From positions 12,166,290-12,230,289 of the forward strand of contig OY986965.1 of NCBI GenBank assembly GCA_963920575.1: a DNA stretch of 64,000 bases, written 5' to 3'. Under the pieces are notes generated by a model that made no database searches, was not told the DNA's origin, and saw only the letters and a list, made by a program, of their open reading frames with translations. Source of the stretch: Narthecium ossifragum. Its lineage: Eukaryota; Streptophyta; Magnoliopsida; Dioscoreales; Nartheciaceae. Made by a program: the position numbers and the translations under genes. This document shows positions 12,905 to 23,842 of the stretch, one piece after another; within the stretch, counting starts at the first letter, position 1, and each line of letters begins with the position of its first letter.

Positions 12905-13433
12905 TCATTCATCATCCATCTCGTCCTCGCTGTCTTCTTCCTCAGAATCATAGTCACTAGGCATCGAGGTCGGTGGATGATCAGGGTCATCCGATTCATA
13001 TGGTGACTCATGAGGCATTAGAAGAGTAGGATCAATGAGGGAACGTGGGCGTACTATGATTGTTGAACCGCCAGAACTTTGGAAAGATACCCAGGGATCA
13101 TCAAGGCCTAGAGCATGCTGAATGTTATATACGATGTGGGCAAGCACATCACCAGGAGGTAATGACTCATAAAACTCAACACTAGCGGGGTATGCATCGG
13201 ATGAGCCGACAGGGGCAAAAGAGGCAGAAATTACCCTAGGTGGAAAAGGATAAGACCGTCGGTGGTGATGGTGGTCTCGGAGAGTCAATAGTGGTTATAA
13301 AATCATCATCAAAAGAGAAACAGGACGCTTGCGACAGTGGAGATCCAGGCGCAAAATCTGACGTCGAGGAGTGGGGCGAACTACCGTCAGAAGAGTAGGA
13401 CAATTGGCTCGATCGAGACGTGGAGATGATCAT
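12905..13433 (-). pseudogene. Accessory ORF between integrase and LTR of element B (unknown function)
   Basis: Two overlapping minus-strand frames (13433-13236 and 13288-12905) together give about 175 codons with one frame change. The product is Ser/Pro-rich at its start, has a His run (DHHHHRRSYPF), a more ordinary middle (YNIQHALGLDDPWVSFQ) and a very acidic end rich in Asp and Glu. It sits downstream of pol, where some Athila elements carry an env-like or other extra ORF. I see no transmembrane segment or signal peptide, so an envelope role is not supported. I do not recognise the family. It could be an accessory protein gene or chance openness. Confidence 0.4.
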
Positions 13434-14119
13434 GCAAAGTAAAGGAGTGAAGGTGATGAAGGCTGTGGGAGGTAGGAAAAGAGAAGATCATGTTGGTTGC
13501 GGAGAGGAAGCAGACGAAGGAGCAGGGCATGAATGAAGGCGATCGACAGAGAGATCGAAGCGCAAGAGATGAGATAGGAAGTCAGGAACGGGCAAATTTA
13601 AATAGAGGATGAACTAAAATTTGAGTTAGAGTAGGAAAACGAGTAGGATTAGATCTAAATCGATGGTAGATCCGATCGAGCAGAAAAAATATGATTGGAG
13701 GTCGATTCGATGATCAACTGTGGGAGTTGGTGATCTTGGGAAAAGAAGGCGATGGTCGATCCAATCTACCGCGGACTACGTAATTTGTTGTAGGAGGTGA
13801 CGGTCGATGGTTGCATCGACCCTGAGAAGCCTTTTTCATGACATAGGCTCATAGACGATGCAACGGTCAACCATGTCGCTTGAGGGCGACGAATGCTGTG
13901 GCGGATGATGGGACGGTCGACCGCCAAGGCGAATTATTCAATTTTGTCAATTTTAATGGTTTTTGTTTTTGTTTTATTATTATTATTATGAAGCAGCCTA
14001 ATCTATAATATAGGAGAGAACCTAAACTAAGATACGGTCCTAATCTACAAATCGAAAACTGGGTTGCCTCCCAGGAAGCGCGTAATTTTACGTCTTTCTC
14101 TAGACACCCCGACTGGAGG
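13434..14119 (-). other. Noncoding spacer of element B with GGTCGACC-type cassette
   Basis: No coding frame is seen. At about 13790-13935 there are GGTCGACCG and GGTCGATGG motifs, and the string CATCGACCCTGAGAAGCC, which also occurs in the Tekay-like LTR U2 at about 36180. Just after integrase (14068-14090) the minus strand carries CGCTTCCTGGGAGGCAACCC, a box commonly seen at this place in Athila/Tat elements. Confidence 0.6.
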
Positions 14120-14386
14120 TCAGTGATAACATGGGTTCGTCAGTTCAACAGACTCAATCACATCGCCATGAGCGATGTCCTCCACATAATGTTTTAATAT
14201 ATGCCCATTAACAGAGAAAATTTCATTCGTGTGTGGATGTCTACTTTCTATAGCGCTATGTGGAATTACTCTATTTATAATAAAAGGCCCTGACCATTTA
14301 GAACGTAATTTACCTGGGAAAAGACGTAATTTAGCATTAAAAACCAAACTTTTTGTCCTACAACAAAAGTCCTGACTCACCTTGAA
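14120..14386 (-). pseudogene. Element B integrase, C-terminal fragment
   Basis: The minus-strand frame encodes LRLFPGKLRSKWSGPFII followed by the usual Athila ending around FSVNGHILKHYVED. This is the integrase C-terminal region that follows the DDE core. It is separated from the rest of integrase by LTR X, inserted between a conserved RRT and the following FKV-type segment. The stop at 14120 is the natural end of pol. Confidence 0.8.
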
Positions 14387-14930
14387 ATGCGTCGTTAATT
14401 ATCTCAAAGGCGGACAAAACAAAATACCGAACTATTACTTAACTACAACGTAGGTAGTAGGAGTACGGGTCGAGTCCACAGGGAATTTGATGGTTGAATT
14501 ACAAAGATGATCTCTACAAGAGTTGTATAAAATTTGAATGGTTTTGATTAACTATTTAACTAAAGTATTTTAAAAACAAGTAAAGAAGGTGGTTTATTAG
14601 GATAAAGGTCCTAGGGGATTTTGATCCGAATTAGGGTCTAAGGATGTTCTCTATAAATCAAGATGCATGACTTCTAAATGAGATGGTCAAAATAAGATAT
14701 CGACGAGCATAGGATTAGTATCGCTCGTCGCTAATGAGATGTCGGGTTAGGATCAACTCATCGCATTTAGCACAAGGGTAGGATCCATGATCAAGGCTTT
14801 AATTCGATCATGGCTCAACAATGGCCGGCTAGGGTCCTATTGTTGGCAACAACGGCCGGCTTAGGGTCCTATTGTTAATTAGAGATCTAGGCTTTGCATG
14901 AATAAGAATGGTAGATAGGGTAGAATGAGG

Positions 14931-15225
14931 CTTGGATGGTTCTAGCACCCAAGTAGTGGATAGGATAGCTATGGCTTGGGTGGTTCTAGCACCCAAGTAG
15001 TGGATAGGATAGCTATGGCTTGGGTGGTTCTAGCACCTCAAGATCATAGCTTGCCTTGGGTGGTTCTAGCACCTCAAGATCATAGCTTGCCTTGGGTGGT
15101 TCTAGCACCTCAAGATCCTATCCCTAGATCAAGGAGAATTGGCCATGGTTCTAGCATGACCTCTCCCTTGATCAAGGAATCTCTCAAAGAGAATTGGCCA
15201 TGGTTCTAGCATGGACCTCTCTTTG
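14931..15225. repeat. Cluster of seven hairpins with constant loop in LTR X
   Basis: Seven copies of GTTCTAG (plus strand) are each flanked by inverted arms. At 14975-14997 the arms are CTTGGGTG and CACCCAAG, a perfect 8 bp. The copy at 14931-14953 has one mismatch, and three copies (15019-15100) carry a one-base bulge. The last two (15141-15161 and 15198-15214) have a CCATG-type inner stem plus outer stems GATCAAGGAGA/TCTCCCTTGATC and CAAAGAGA/TCTCTTTG. On the element's sense strand the loop is CTAGAAC. They lie 500-800 bp downstream of the predicted TATA. Confidence 0.8.
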
Positions 15226-15817
15226 AAACATTACAACAAACACCTATCAAACATCTATTTCACAAGTAATTACATATAAGAATTTATCATGAAACCATTC
15301 GATTATTTAATTCCTCAATGAATCATGATTCAAACCCTAGAATTAGGCATGATTCTAATATGACCTCTTCTTTGGGGAATTGAATCAAAGACTAAACAAG
15401 CATGTAATCTCTCTACATACACTTGTAAGAAATAAAGCATTCATTGAAGAAAACTAAGAATTATATGTGAATTCATACAAAATCCATCATCACAAGAGTC
15501 ATTACATGAAGAATTATAAAGAAATCAAAGATCTAACCCTAAGACATCACAAAATTCCCAAGGAAGAGGGATTTAGCTACTCATCTTAGGTAGGATCTTC
15601 ATGGAAGAGGAGGCTTTACCCATCTTCTCCATCAAAATCCAACCCTTGAAGCACTCAATCTCTCTCTCACACTAAGGGGGAAGAAGGCTGGAGAAAGGAG
15701 GGAACAAGAGTCGAGAAAAAGATCCTAAAATTAGAGCCAAAACCCCTATTTATAGACCCCAAGTCGTGGATCCTCGGATTAGATCCGAGCCGTCCATTTA
15801 TAACCGTCAGCGATCTT

Positions 15818-16123
15818 GGATCGATCCGAAGTAGGCTTGGATCGATCCAAGATGAGCAAAAGATCATAGCTTTCTGGGAAGAAAATATGGATCGATCCCA
15901 TTTAAATGTGGATCGATCCAATTTGTACCCAAGAATAAGTGCTCTTGGGATAAGAAATATGGATCGATCCCATGACGGTTTGGATCGATCCATTTTGTAC
16001 CGAGCTCTATAGGAGAAGATATTGGGATCGATCCATTAAGAATCTGGATCGATCCAACATGGAATAAAAAGTATGGCTTTCTGGAAAAGGGTCGGGATCG
16101 ATCCAAAATGTCCGGATCGATCC
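15818..16123. repeat. Paired GATCGATC array upstream of TATA in LTR X
   Basis: GATCGATC starts at 15819/15840, 15890/15911, 15962/15983, 16026/16047 and 16096/16115. Pair spacing is 21, 21, 21, 21 and 19 bp, and pair-to-pair distances are 71, 72, 64 and 70 bp. The bases between pair members tend to be mutually complementary (for example CCATT and AATCTGG), so each pair can fold back. Confidence 0.85.
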
Positions 16124-16292
16124 AAATTAAGTTGAATCTGAATAAATGATGTCTTTTTGGCTTGAAATCAATCCAACTCTCTATGTAAGCTCTTGTACCT
16201 GAAACGATACAAAAAGATATTAAAAATGCATTGCTTGAGAGCTAACAAAGCCCAGTTGAAAGGGTGAATTATGTATATTTTGTGACTTATCA

Positions 16293-16846
16293 AGTCCTTC
16301 GAGAAATATGTTTATCATGGAAGGCCTTTGTTTTATCTTTATAAATTTTGGAATTCAAATATGTCTCATTACGAATTTCTTCAAGTTCAAATAAACTAAG
16401 TTTCCTATATGCGGTGACGGCATTGGAATCAGTATTGAGCTTTTTAATGGTCCACGTAGCTCGATGTTCTAATTGTACAGGCAAATGACAAGGCTTATGA
16501 AAAACTAATCGATATGGGGACATACCAATAAGCATTTTATAGGCAGTCCTGTAAGCCCATAGTGCATCATCTAACTTTATAGCCTAATCTGTGCGGTCAA
16601 TGCGAACAGTTTTCTCTAATATGAGCTTTATTTTTCTATTAGAAAGTTCTACTTGACCACTAGTCTAAGGATGATAGGGAGTGTTACTTTATGTGTCATC
16701 GAATACTTTCTAAGTATGGAAGCAAAATGTTGATTATTAAAATGAGAACCACAATCGCTAATAATCGCACGAGGACAACCAAATCTAGAGAAGATATTAC
16801 TTTGAAGAAATTTAACCATAATTTTATGATCATTCGACTTGGTTAC
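16293..16846 (-). pseudogene. Element B integrase, catalytic core fragment
   Basis: Minus-strand frames encode the middle of integrase. NDHKIMVKFLQSNIFSRFG leads into AIISDCGSHF, which holds the second catalytic Asp. A further piece reads [20 protein letters not shown]. The region bearing the catalytic Glu is disturbed by a frame change near 16650-16690. The upstream boundary is the 5-bp target duplication GTTAC of LTR T2. Confidence 0.75.
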
Positions 16847-17189
16847 CGTCGCGCCCCGACCCAGGAAACCCATCCGGACCGGGACACGAGGGGGGGTTCC
16901 TACATCTACTAACAGCAACTGGCGGAAACAGGTACAACAAGCAGTAAGACGACAGAAGTAAATCTAACAACTTCTATTATTATAAAACTGTACATAAAAC
17001 AGAGTTACATTAAGATTTACATAAACCAGTCCTCACGTACAAACGATGTATAAAACTTAAGAAGTTACATCATCAGTAGCCTCCTGGAAAGCACAACAGA
17101 AATCATCCTGGCCCTCAAACATGCCCTGACATCGACGCGCCACCACAGGACGAGCAACTAGGGCCCACCACGGAAGAGCTGATACTTGC

Positions 17190-18586
17190 TAATCGTTCGC
17201 AAATGCGTTGTTAAATTATATGCAAAACGCAATTTAGAATTTATAATCCTTCAATCAATACTACTCTACAAACGTAGAATAGTGGTGAGATCCGGAGTCG
17301 AACTACAAAGAAAGATTGTTTAACAAAAGAAGAAATCAAATTAAATCTCTAAACTCAAGTACTAAGGGGAAGAAAAGGAGTTTCAATGGTTTTGTTATCT
17401 AAGGAATTAAACTACTGAAAAAGCAATGAAAAACCTAGGGATTACTCAATCCACTCTAATTTCACCTCTTGTATTCTCTAGTATCCTCTTGTTCTCTAAT
17501 CTAGACATATGGAATCACGGCTTCTTAAGCTCGCATGAATCCCTAAAAGAACGCTCATGTTATCCTACGACATAGTCTATCTTCGCTTAGCATAGACTGT
17601 CTTCGGACTTAACCTGAGTACAATCTATCTTTGCTTAGCATAAACTATCTCAAAGGCATGCACAAAAGCGACATAAAAATCATCCTATAGATCTCTACTA
17701 TCAAACACCGCAATCAAGTAGGACTAAAAATACGTCAAAGAACTCGGTTCCCTCAACTCTTTTATCATTAAAACCAAATCTATAAGATCATGTCTAGTAT
17801 AAAAATACAAGATTCAACTAGAAAAATACAAGAAGGCTACATTAGAGCTTCATGAAATCCCAAAGTGAGAGATTAGCCACTCATCTTTGGGATAAAGGCC
17901 ATGTATTCGATGAAGAACGCTTGAGATCCACGCCGCATCTCTGTCTCCTTCAGCAACCCTAATCCTCTCTTTTTCTCTCTATGGGGGCCTCTGGTTTTTG
18001 GCTAACAAAACCCTTTTTATATGCTAATTCCCGGAATTAGGGTTTTGGGTTGAGTTGGACCTCTAGTGCAACTTGGATTTCCTAGTTTAATCCTGACAGC
18101 TTCTTCCGGTCGTAACTGGGTTCAACCAGTCCATAATCTGAGAATGGCTCCAACACAAAAGATGTAGATTTGGAAGTCTTCTGTCAGATCCCGAAGATTT
18201 GATAATATTTGGACTTATCTAGAATATTTAACGAATATTCTCCCGCATGTTGACGGACCAGTCTTCCAGCAGCTAAATATCTTCATCTTCTTCAAACCTT
18301 CTATCCATCCATCAGGAATCTATAAAGTGTCCAACATGAAAGTTGTACGTCTTGTTGTCTTCTAGATGTCACCCAAATTTCAGAATATTTAGACATAATA
18401 ATAATTTCTGGTGAATATTATGCTAACAGTCGACAGAGCAGTGTATTTCAGAATATTAACCCTTTTTTGTAATTTCTAACTTGAATCTTCATTAAACCTG
18501 AAATCAACTAACAAACTATCAAATACAAACACTCTAAGCCTAACAAAGGTAAATTAAGGGGTTTAATTCTTCATATTTAGTGACTC
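17190..18586 (-). repeat. Athila-type LTR nested in T2, with duplicated flanks
   Basis: Very close in sequence to 27586-29013, in minus orientation. Its terminal TCA is missing and its other end reads TAATCG instead of TGATCG. No 5-bp duplication is present. Instead about 75 bp of T2 (17115-17189) recur at 18583-18656 with roughly ten differences, meeting the LTR at a CTCAAAC shared by both. This points to recombination rather than simple insertion. Confidence 0.75.
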
Positions 18587-18688
18587 AAACATGCCATGAC
18601 GTCGACACGCCACCGCAGGACGAGCAACTGGGGCCCACCACGGAAGACCTGGTACCTGCACCTGCAAACGCCGCCCGGGTAGGAGTGA

Positions 18689-20942
18689 TATGAGGACCCG
18701 TCCCTCTACTCCTGTGGCTCGTCGTGGACCGCAAGGGCAATTTGGTAAATTGCGCCTTGTCGGCTTGTTTCACACCCGTGTGTGCACACACTGTCCGTGT
18801 TTGTGGTAATGTTTGGTTAGAACGGTTAGTGGGACCCGGGATCGAAAGATCCGGACTTAGGCTTGAGTTCTTGCCTAAGCTTAGCTTTTAGCACAAAAGG
18901 GATCGATCTTCTCTAGCTAAGAGATCGATCTTTTTGTGCCAGAAAGTCAAGTGCGATCGTCATCAAGGATCGATCCTTGCCTAGGAAAGGATCGATCATT
19001 CATAAGTCGGTTCGTTTGCCTATAAAGCAAACGAGACTTTCTTCCTTGAATCCCTTTTGAAATCCGGAGATTTGAGCTCAGATCTTGTGATTTTTGAAGG
19101 CGTTTGAGGACGATCCAAGGCCTAGCTGCTTGGATTTAAGCTGCTCTTGCTCCGGTAGGGATTACTACCTACATTTATCTCGGGTTTTTGGAATTTCCGG
19201 TTTGATTGTGATCTTTTACCTAGATCTCTCTATATACATGTTTGTTTCTCGTGTTTTAACCGGTTTTGGACTCGTGGGATCTTGATCTATCAGATCCCAG
19301 AGTTTGGTTGAGTTTGGATGTACCTTCCGGCGGTATTTCGCGTCGGAAGTACGCCGGAGAACCCATCCGGATCGATCCTTATTGAGGAAGGATCGATCCC
19401 TCTGGGTTGGTCATGCTGCGCCCGATGAAGGATCGATCCTCTGCTTGGAGAAGATCGATCCTGGATCTTGGGTAGCATGGTTACCCCCTGTGTCATGAAG
19501 AAGATCGATCTTCCTAGAAGGAAGGATCGATCTTTCTTCGCGCGACACGAAGGGTGCCCTCTGTCTCGAGAAAGATCGATCTTCCTTGGAGGAAGGATCG
19601 ATCTTCTTTGACTCGACAGTGAGGGAAGCTCACTGCTACTTAAGAGATCGATCTTTTCTTAGGAAAAGATCGATCCTTTAGTAGTAGAGAGGGTTTTTCA
19701 TGGTTTTTGCCCGCGGGGCTTGGTATGTCGGTTTTTTTCTTACTGTTTTATACCTTGTACATATGTTTAAGCATGTTAGCCCTGTAATATGGGCAGTGGT
19801 GAACCGGGGGAGTGATGACTCCCGGGATGTTTAGAATAAACGGGCGAGTGGCCCTACAGCTTTCCCTAGCCTTGCATGCCGGCGTGTGCCGAGGGCTTTA
19901 TCTATCATCTATCTGTGAGCTGTTGTTTGCAGGGCTGTTTTCCGGTGCAGGTTCTGTGGGGAATTGCTGGCAGTTGGTGGTGGTACCACTGCAGCAGTCC
20001 CTAGACCTTATTTATCTGTTCACCACCCCGGGCCGGCAGGGTGCCGTGCCCAGACCTTGTTATTGTATATCATCACATACTGTTGCATGTTTATTTGTAT
20101 TATCCTGCGCATGTTCATACATGCATTGTGTTGTGCATTAGTTGCATCTGTGTAGGGCATTGCTGATCCGGGGCTTTCGGGTAGCCCGGATCTAGCTCTA
20201 GAACCGTTACGGGTAGCTTGGTCCATGCATCGATTTGTAGTATTCAGTCATTTTCGATGATAGGGTTAGTTTGACATGAATACATGTTGTTTGATGTTTA
20301 GAGGTCGTGTCGACTTCAAATTGTACCCAAAGTGTAGCCGGAGTCCGGTGTTCCTAAACTCTTGGGAGGAGGAGTGCTTGCCTAGCGGTGTCCTGGCCCG
20401 CCAAACACTGTTCTGTATCCTGTTGAGAGTATGCAGTGTTTTTGGCCTGCGTTCACGGGCTTCCGGTAGGGTTATGGGACTCTTGTATACACCTAGGGTA
20501 GATTTGAAGGCGACACTGTTGTGTTCCCTCCCTTGTGAGTGTCGTAGTGTAGTGTCCCTGCTGAGCTTAGTGCTCACTCCTACCTGGGCTATGTTTTGCA
20601 GGTGTTGGCGCTAGCTCTTCTTCGGTCGCCCCTACCGGGCCGGTGTTTGGTGACGTGGTGGCGTCTGGCGGTGCTTGAGAGGTGGCGATCTTACAGTTTC
20701 ATACCTTTTTGTTATAGATAGTCTCCTACGGGAGTGATAAATGTATAATTTCCCTGTTTTGAGGTTTGTAATATATGTCAGTTTAGTCTTTGGGTTTGTA
20801 ACTTTTGTTATTACAGGATGATTGCGAATTGCTAGGGTAACCACTACGAATAGAGGGAAACCTCGCCAAAATTTCCGCAGTAGGTTAGGTTCCGCTTCGC
20901 GTAGCCTGGCCCGGTTGGGCCTACGCGGGTCGGGGCGCGACA
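18689..20942 (+). repeat. Solo LTR T1 (Tekay-type), 2254 bp
   Basis: It starts TATGAGGACC (expected TGTGAGG, one change) and ends TCGGGGCGCGACA. The flanks are AGTGA at 18684-18688 and 20943-20947. It is inserted in T2 in the opposite orientation. TATA (CCTATAAAGC) lies near 19020. It is closely related to the minus-strand LTR at 59650-63326. It contains no coding sequence, so the frames seen in it are chance. Confidence 0.9.
18897..19680. repeat. Paired GATCGATC arrays in LTR T1
   Basis: Seven pairs are present: 18901/18923, 18968/18990, 19370/19391, 19431/19453, 19503/19525, 19574/19596 and 19646/19668. Pair spacing is 22 bp in six and 21 bp in one. In the downstream array consecutive pairs start 61, 72, 71 and 72 bp apart. 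Two pairs lie upstream of the TATA at 19020 and five lie 350-660 bp downstream. Spacers hold their own short hairpins, such as GGGTA/TACCC near 19467 and AGTGAG/CTCACT near 19618. Confidence 0.9.
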
Positions 20943-21555
20943 AGTGAGCACTAAGCTCAGTAGGGTTCTACTCTACGACACACACTAGGAAGGGGAAACT
21001 GCAACTGAAGTAACTCTGTGCCAAGTACTGAGGCCTGCCAAGGACCCTATAAATCCCGTCAATAACCCGAAGGGTACCTGTCCAAAGTACGTCTTCCGAC
21101 AACCACTGCCTAGGGTGGACATTCTCCGACATCCCTGACACATGGTGGACAAGGACGATACCTGTAAGACACCCCTCTCCAAGCGGGACCTCCACACTTG
21201 GCGGAACAACCGTGGTTATGACAACCAACTCTCAGCACTCCAAGCAACAGAGCTAACACAACCCCAAACAGCAGACTAACACTACAGTCAAACCCTAGGC
21301 ATCTAATGCACAATCAACAATGCATGCAACAATATAAACAAGCAGAAATCAAAGGCACAGGCTTTGGTCCATTTATTATAAACATTTCCGAGGGTTCATG
21401 ACTCCCTCGGTTAACCACAAAGCGATAAAGGGCATACAACCATCCCATTTATTCTACACAATCCTGGGAGTGTACACCACAAAGCGATAACAAACAACAG
21501 TTATAGCAACATCACTAACATGCCATTCTCTGCTACCCTCAGGCACTGTTCCTGG

Positions 21556-22860
21556 AAATACTGGATCAATCCAAACATACCCATGGATCGATCCGACCGC
21601 CCTCAGTGAACAGACCATCTTGGGTACAACCTGGATCGATCCAACATACCCATGGATCGATCCCACCTGAAGTCCGATCGATCCAACTTACATGGATCGA
21701 TCCTACTTGCAGTCCGATCAACGATCGATCGGACTCGCAAGTCCGATCGATCCAACTCGAAAAGCCCATGAACAAGAAACCATTCTCTACATGGCAGCTA
21801 GTTGATCCGTCGATCCGACGTCCAATCGACGTCCAACCGACGTCAGATTTGGGATCCAACCTAGCCTCCAGTAGATCTATATGCATGGATCAACATATCC
21901 AAAATCCAGAATCATCGAACGGCTAGATGAACGCGAAAACACTAATCAAAACTGCTAATCAAACTAACTTACCAATTACTTGCTGCAACGCAGCCCTCCA
22001 GTAATAACTTCATAACAAATCATAGGAAAATCAGAAAATTATGAAATCAGTTGGGTTTGAGAGATAACTCAGAGATCTACAACTCTTATGTTCATCACAA
22101 GAACATGCACGTACTGATCGGAAAACTGGCCACAAGCCGGCTGTTCTTCAAGAACAGCAGAAACCGGAAAATCCGAGATTAAACATGCATAAATCCTACT
22201 AAAATCTCAACCAAAGCTTATGAAACTTATACCAGAAATTCTACTAAGCAAGAGGAATCCAACAACACAAAGAATAACAAGATCTAACGTCTAGATTAAG
22301 AGAAACCCATTAAACAAGTCACGTAGGTAGAACACCTACCGGAAACGCTAATCCTCGGCTGATTCCCTGCTAAACGACCACTAACCAAGCAACTAAACTA
22401 TGCCAGGGATCTTCCTCACGCGCGCCACTGATCCAACGAGCTTTGTAACAACCAAAACGGTGGCCGGAGGAGGAAGAACGGCGAAGAAGAAGGTGCTGCC
22501 GGAAAACCGGGGAAGAAACAGAGCTCCACGGGAAGAAGAGAAGGAAGGAAGAAGAAGCAGGAGAAGGAGAGGAAGAAAAGAGAAGGGGAAAGCCGGAAAG
22601 GCCAGGGAAAAGGGGGAGCAGAGGAGAGAAAGTCTCCTCTCCTCTGACAGTGGAGAGCGACGGCCACGACGGCCGTCCTCGCAACTCCACCGACAAGCTA
22701 CAGCGTCCGATCGATCCAACACACCAAGTCCGATCGATCCAACACATCAAGTCCGATTGATCTAACTCACCAAGTGCGATCGATCCAAGACACCAAGTCC
22801 GATCGATCCAAGACTGGATGGATCGATCCAAGACTGGCTGGATCGATCCACAGGACAAAA
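21556..22860. repeat. Two GATCGATC-type arrays of LTR T2
   Basis: One array lies at about 21556-21770, with GGATCGATCC and GTCCGATCGATCC variants. A second at 22706-22860 is a tandem ~24-bp repeat of the type GTCCGATCGATCCAACACAC, present five to six times. In element orientation the second is proximal to the LTR start and the first is distal, the same two-array layout as T1. Confidence 0.8.
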
Positions 22861-23011
22861 ACCTTCTAAACGGATCTAGTCAAACACAACCATCCATCAG
22901 AGGTTGTGCGCGCATGCGAGTGAGAAACTAACCGACAAGGCGCAATTTACCAAATTGCCCTTGTGGTCAACAACGAGCTGAGCTACAGGAATAGAGGGAC
23001 AGGTCCTCACA

Positions 23012-23493
23012 GTTACTATAGCTTCTACCCATTTAGATACATAGTCAACAGCGACAAGAATATACTGAAAACGAAAGGAAGGTGGAAAGGGTCCTATAAA
23101 ATCGATACCCCAGATATAAAAAATATCAACAACTAAAATCGGAGTCTGCGACATCTCATTCCGATGAGAGATATTTTCAGTTTTCTGACATCGAATGCAA
23201 GATTGGCAAAAATTATGAGAATACTTAAAAATTGTAAGCCAATAAAATCGACTTTGTAGAACTTTTGCAGCGATTTTCTTCCCTAAGAAATGACCCCCAC
23301 ATGCATATGTATGACAGAAAGTGAGAATGTCATGAACCTCTGATTCAGGCACACACCTACGGATAACTTGGTCAGAACAATGTTTAAATAACTCAGGGTA
23401 TTTCCAAATATAATATTTAATTTGAGAAAAGAATCTATCTTTAGCATTTTTAGACCAGGAATCGGGAAGCTTGCCTGAAACAAGATAATTCAC
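23012..23493 (-). pseudogene. Element B integrase, N-terminal zinc-binding part
   Basis: The minus-strand frame shows an HHCC zinc-binding module (His residues in TFCHTYACGGHF, then the Cys pair in CQSCIRC). WGIDFIGPFP follows with the first catalytic Asp, then [12 protein letters not shown], where T2 has inserted. On the other side it is bounded by the MITE at 23497. Confidence 0.85.
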
Positions 23494-23496
23494 TAT

Positions 23497-23777
23497 GGGG
23501 GCGTTTGGTTGCGTGAATCGTTGGTGCAGGTGCATCGTGGGATGCATGCATCGGTCATCTGATGCTGGTGTTTGGTTTTCCTTTGGGATCATATGATGCA
23601 ACATTATTTATATAATGTTCATATGAAAATAATATATTATATATATATATATATATTATTCATATAATTTTCATATAATGATGCAATAAAGTTAAATTTT
23701 AATATATACTATATGATCTTTTAATAGTATATATATTAAAATTTAACTTTATTGCATCATTATGTGAACTTTATATG

Positions 23778-23842
<65 letters not shown>

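Larger units (their letters stand above)
14387..16292 (-). repeat. Solo LTR X (Athila/Tat-type, with palindrome array and hairpin cluster)
   Basis: The 1906-bp LTR reads TGATAAGTCACAAAATATAC on the minus strand from 16292 and ends ...GACGCA at 14387. It splits the integrase of element B. No 5-bp target duplication is found: the flanks TTGAAA and AGTCC fit the uninterrupted gene with only one shared base. Minus-strand order is start, GATCGATC array (16123-15818), ACGGCTCGGATCTAATCCGA, TATA (CTATAAATAGG, about 15748), hairpin cluster (15225-14931), and a CCCTGTGGACTCGAC box near the end. Confidence 0.85.
16847..23011 (-). repeat. Solo LTR T2 (Tekay-type), with nested insertions
   Basis: On the minus strand the LTR starts TGTGAGGACC at 23011 and ends GGGGCGCGACG at 16847 (final A mutated to G). 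It is flanked by GTTAC at 16842-16846 and 23012-23016. Removing the nested LTRs at 17190-18586 and 18689-20942 leaves about 2.5 kb. There is no internal coding region, so it is a solo LTR left by recombination. It interrupts the integrase gene of element B. Its GC-rich part (22400-22700) opens misleading frames on both strands. Confidence 0.85.

Noticed and set aside
14900..15220. CRISPR-like array (regular repeats and spacers)
   Set aside because: Repeats are imperfect hairpins within a plant LTR, spacers are not unique, and there are no cas genes.
14931..15225. GGTTCTAGCAC as a Pol III B-box or tRNA T-arm
   Set aside because: Partial match only to GGTTCGANNCC, no A-box or tRNA fold nearby, and on the element's sense strand the loop reads CTAGAAC.
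18901..19675. GATCGATC as vector, linker or contamination artefact
   Set aside because: The motifs sit inside several LTRs with target duplications and diverged contexts, so they are genomic.
22370..22858. Overlapping ORFs on both strands (up to 162 codons)
   Set aside because: They lie inside LTR T2, in purine/pyrimidine-biased and GATCGATC-repeat sequence; low complexity, no domain.
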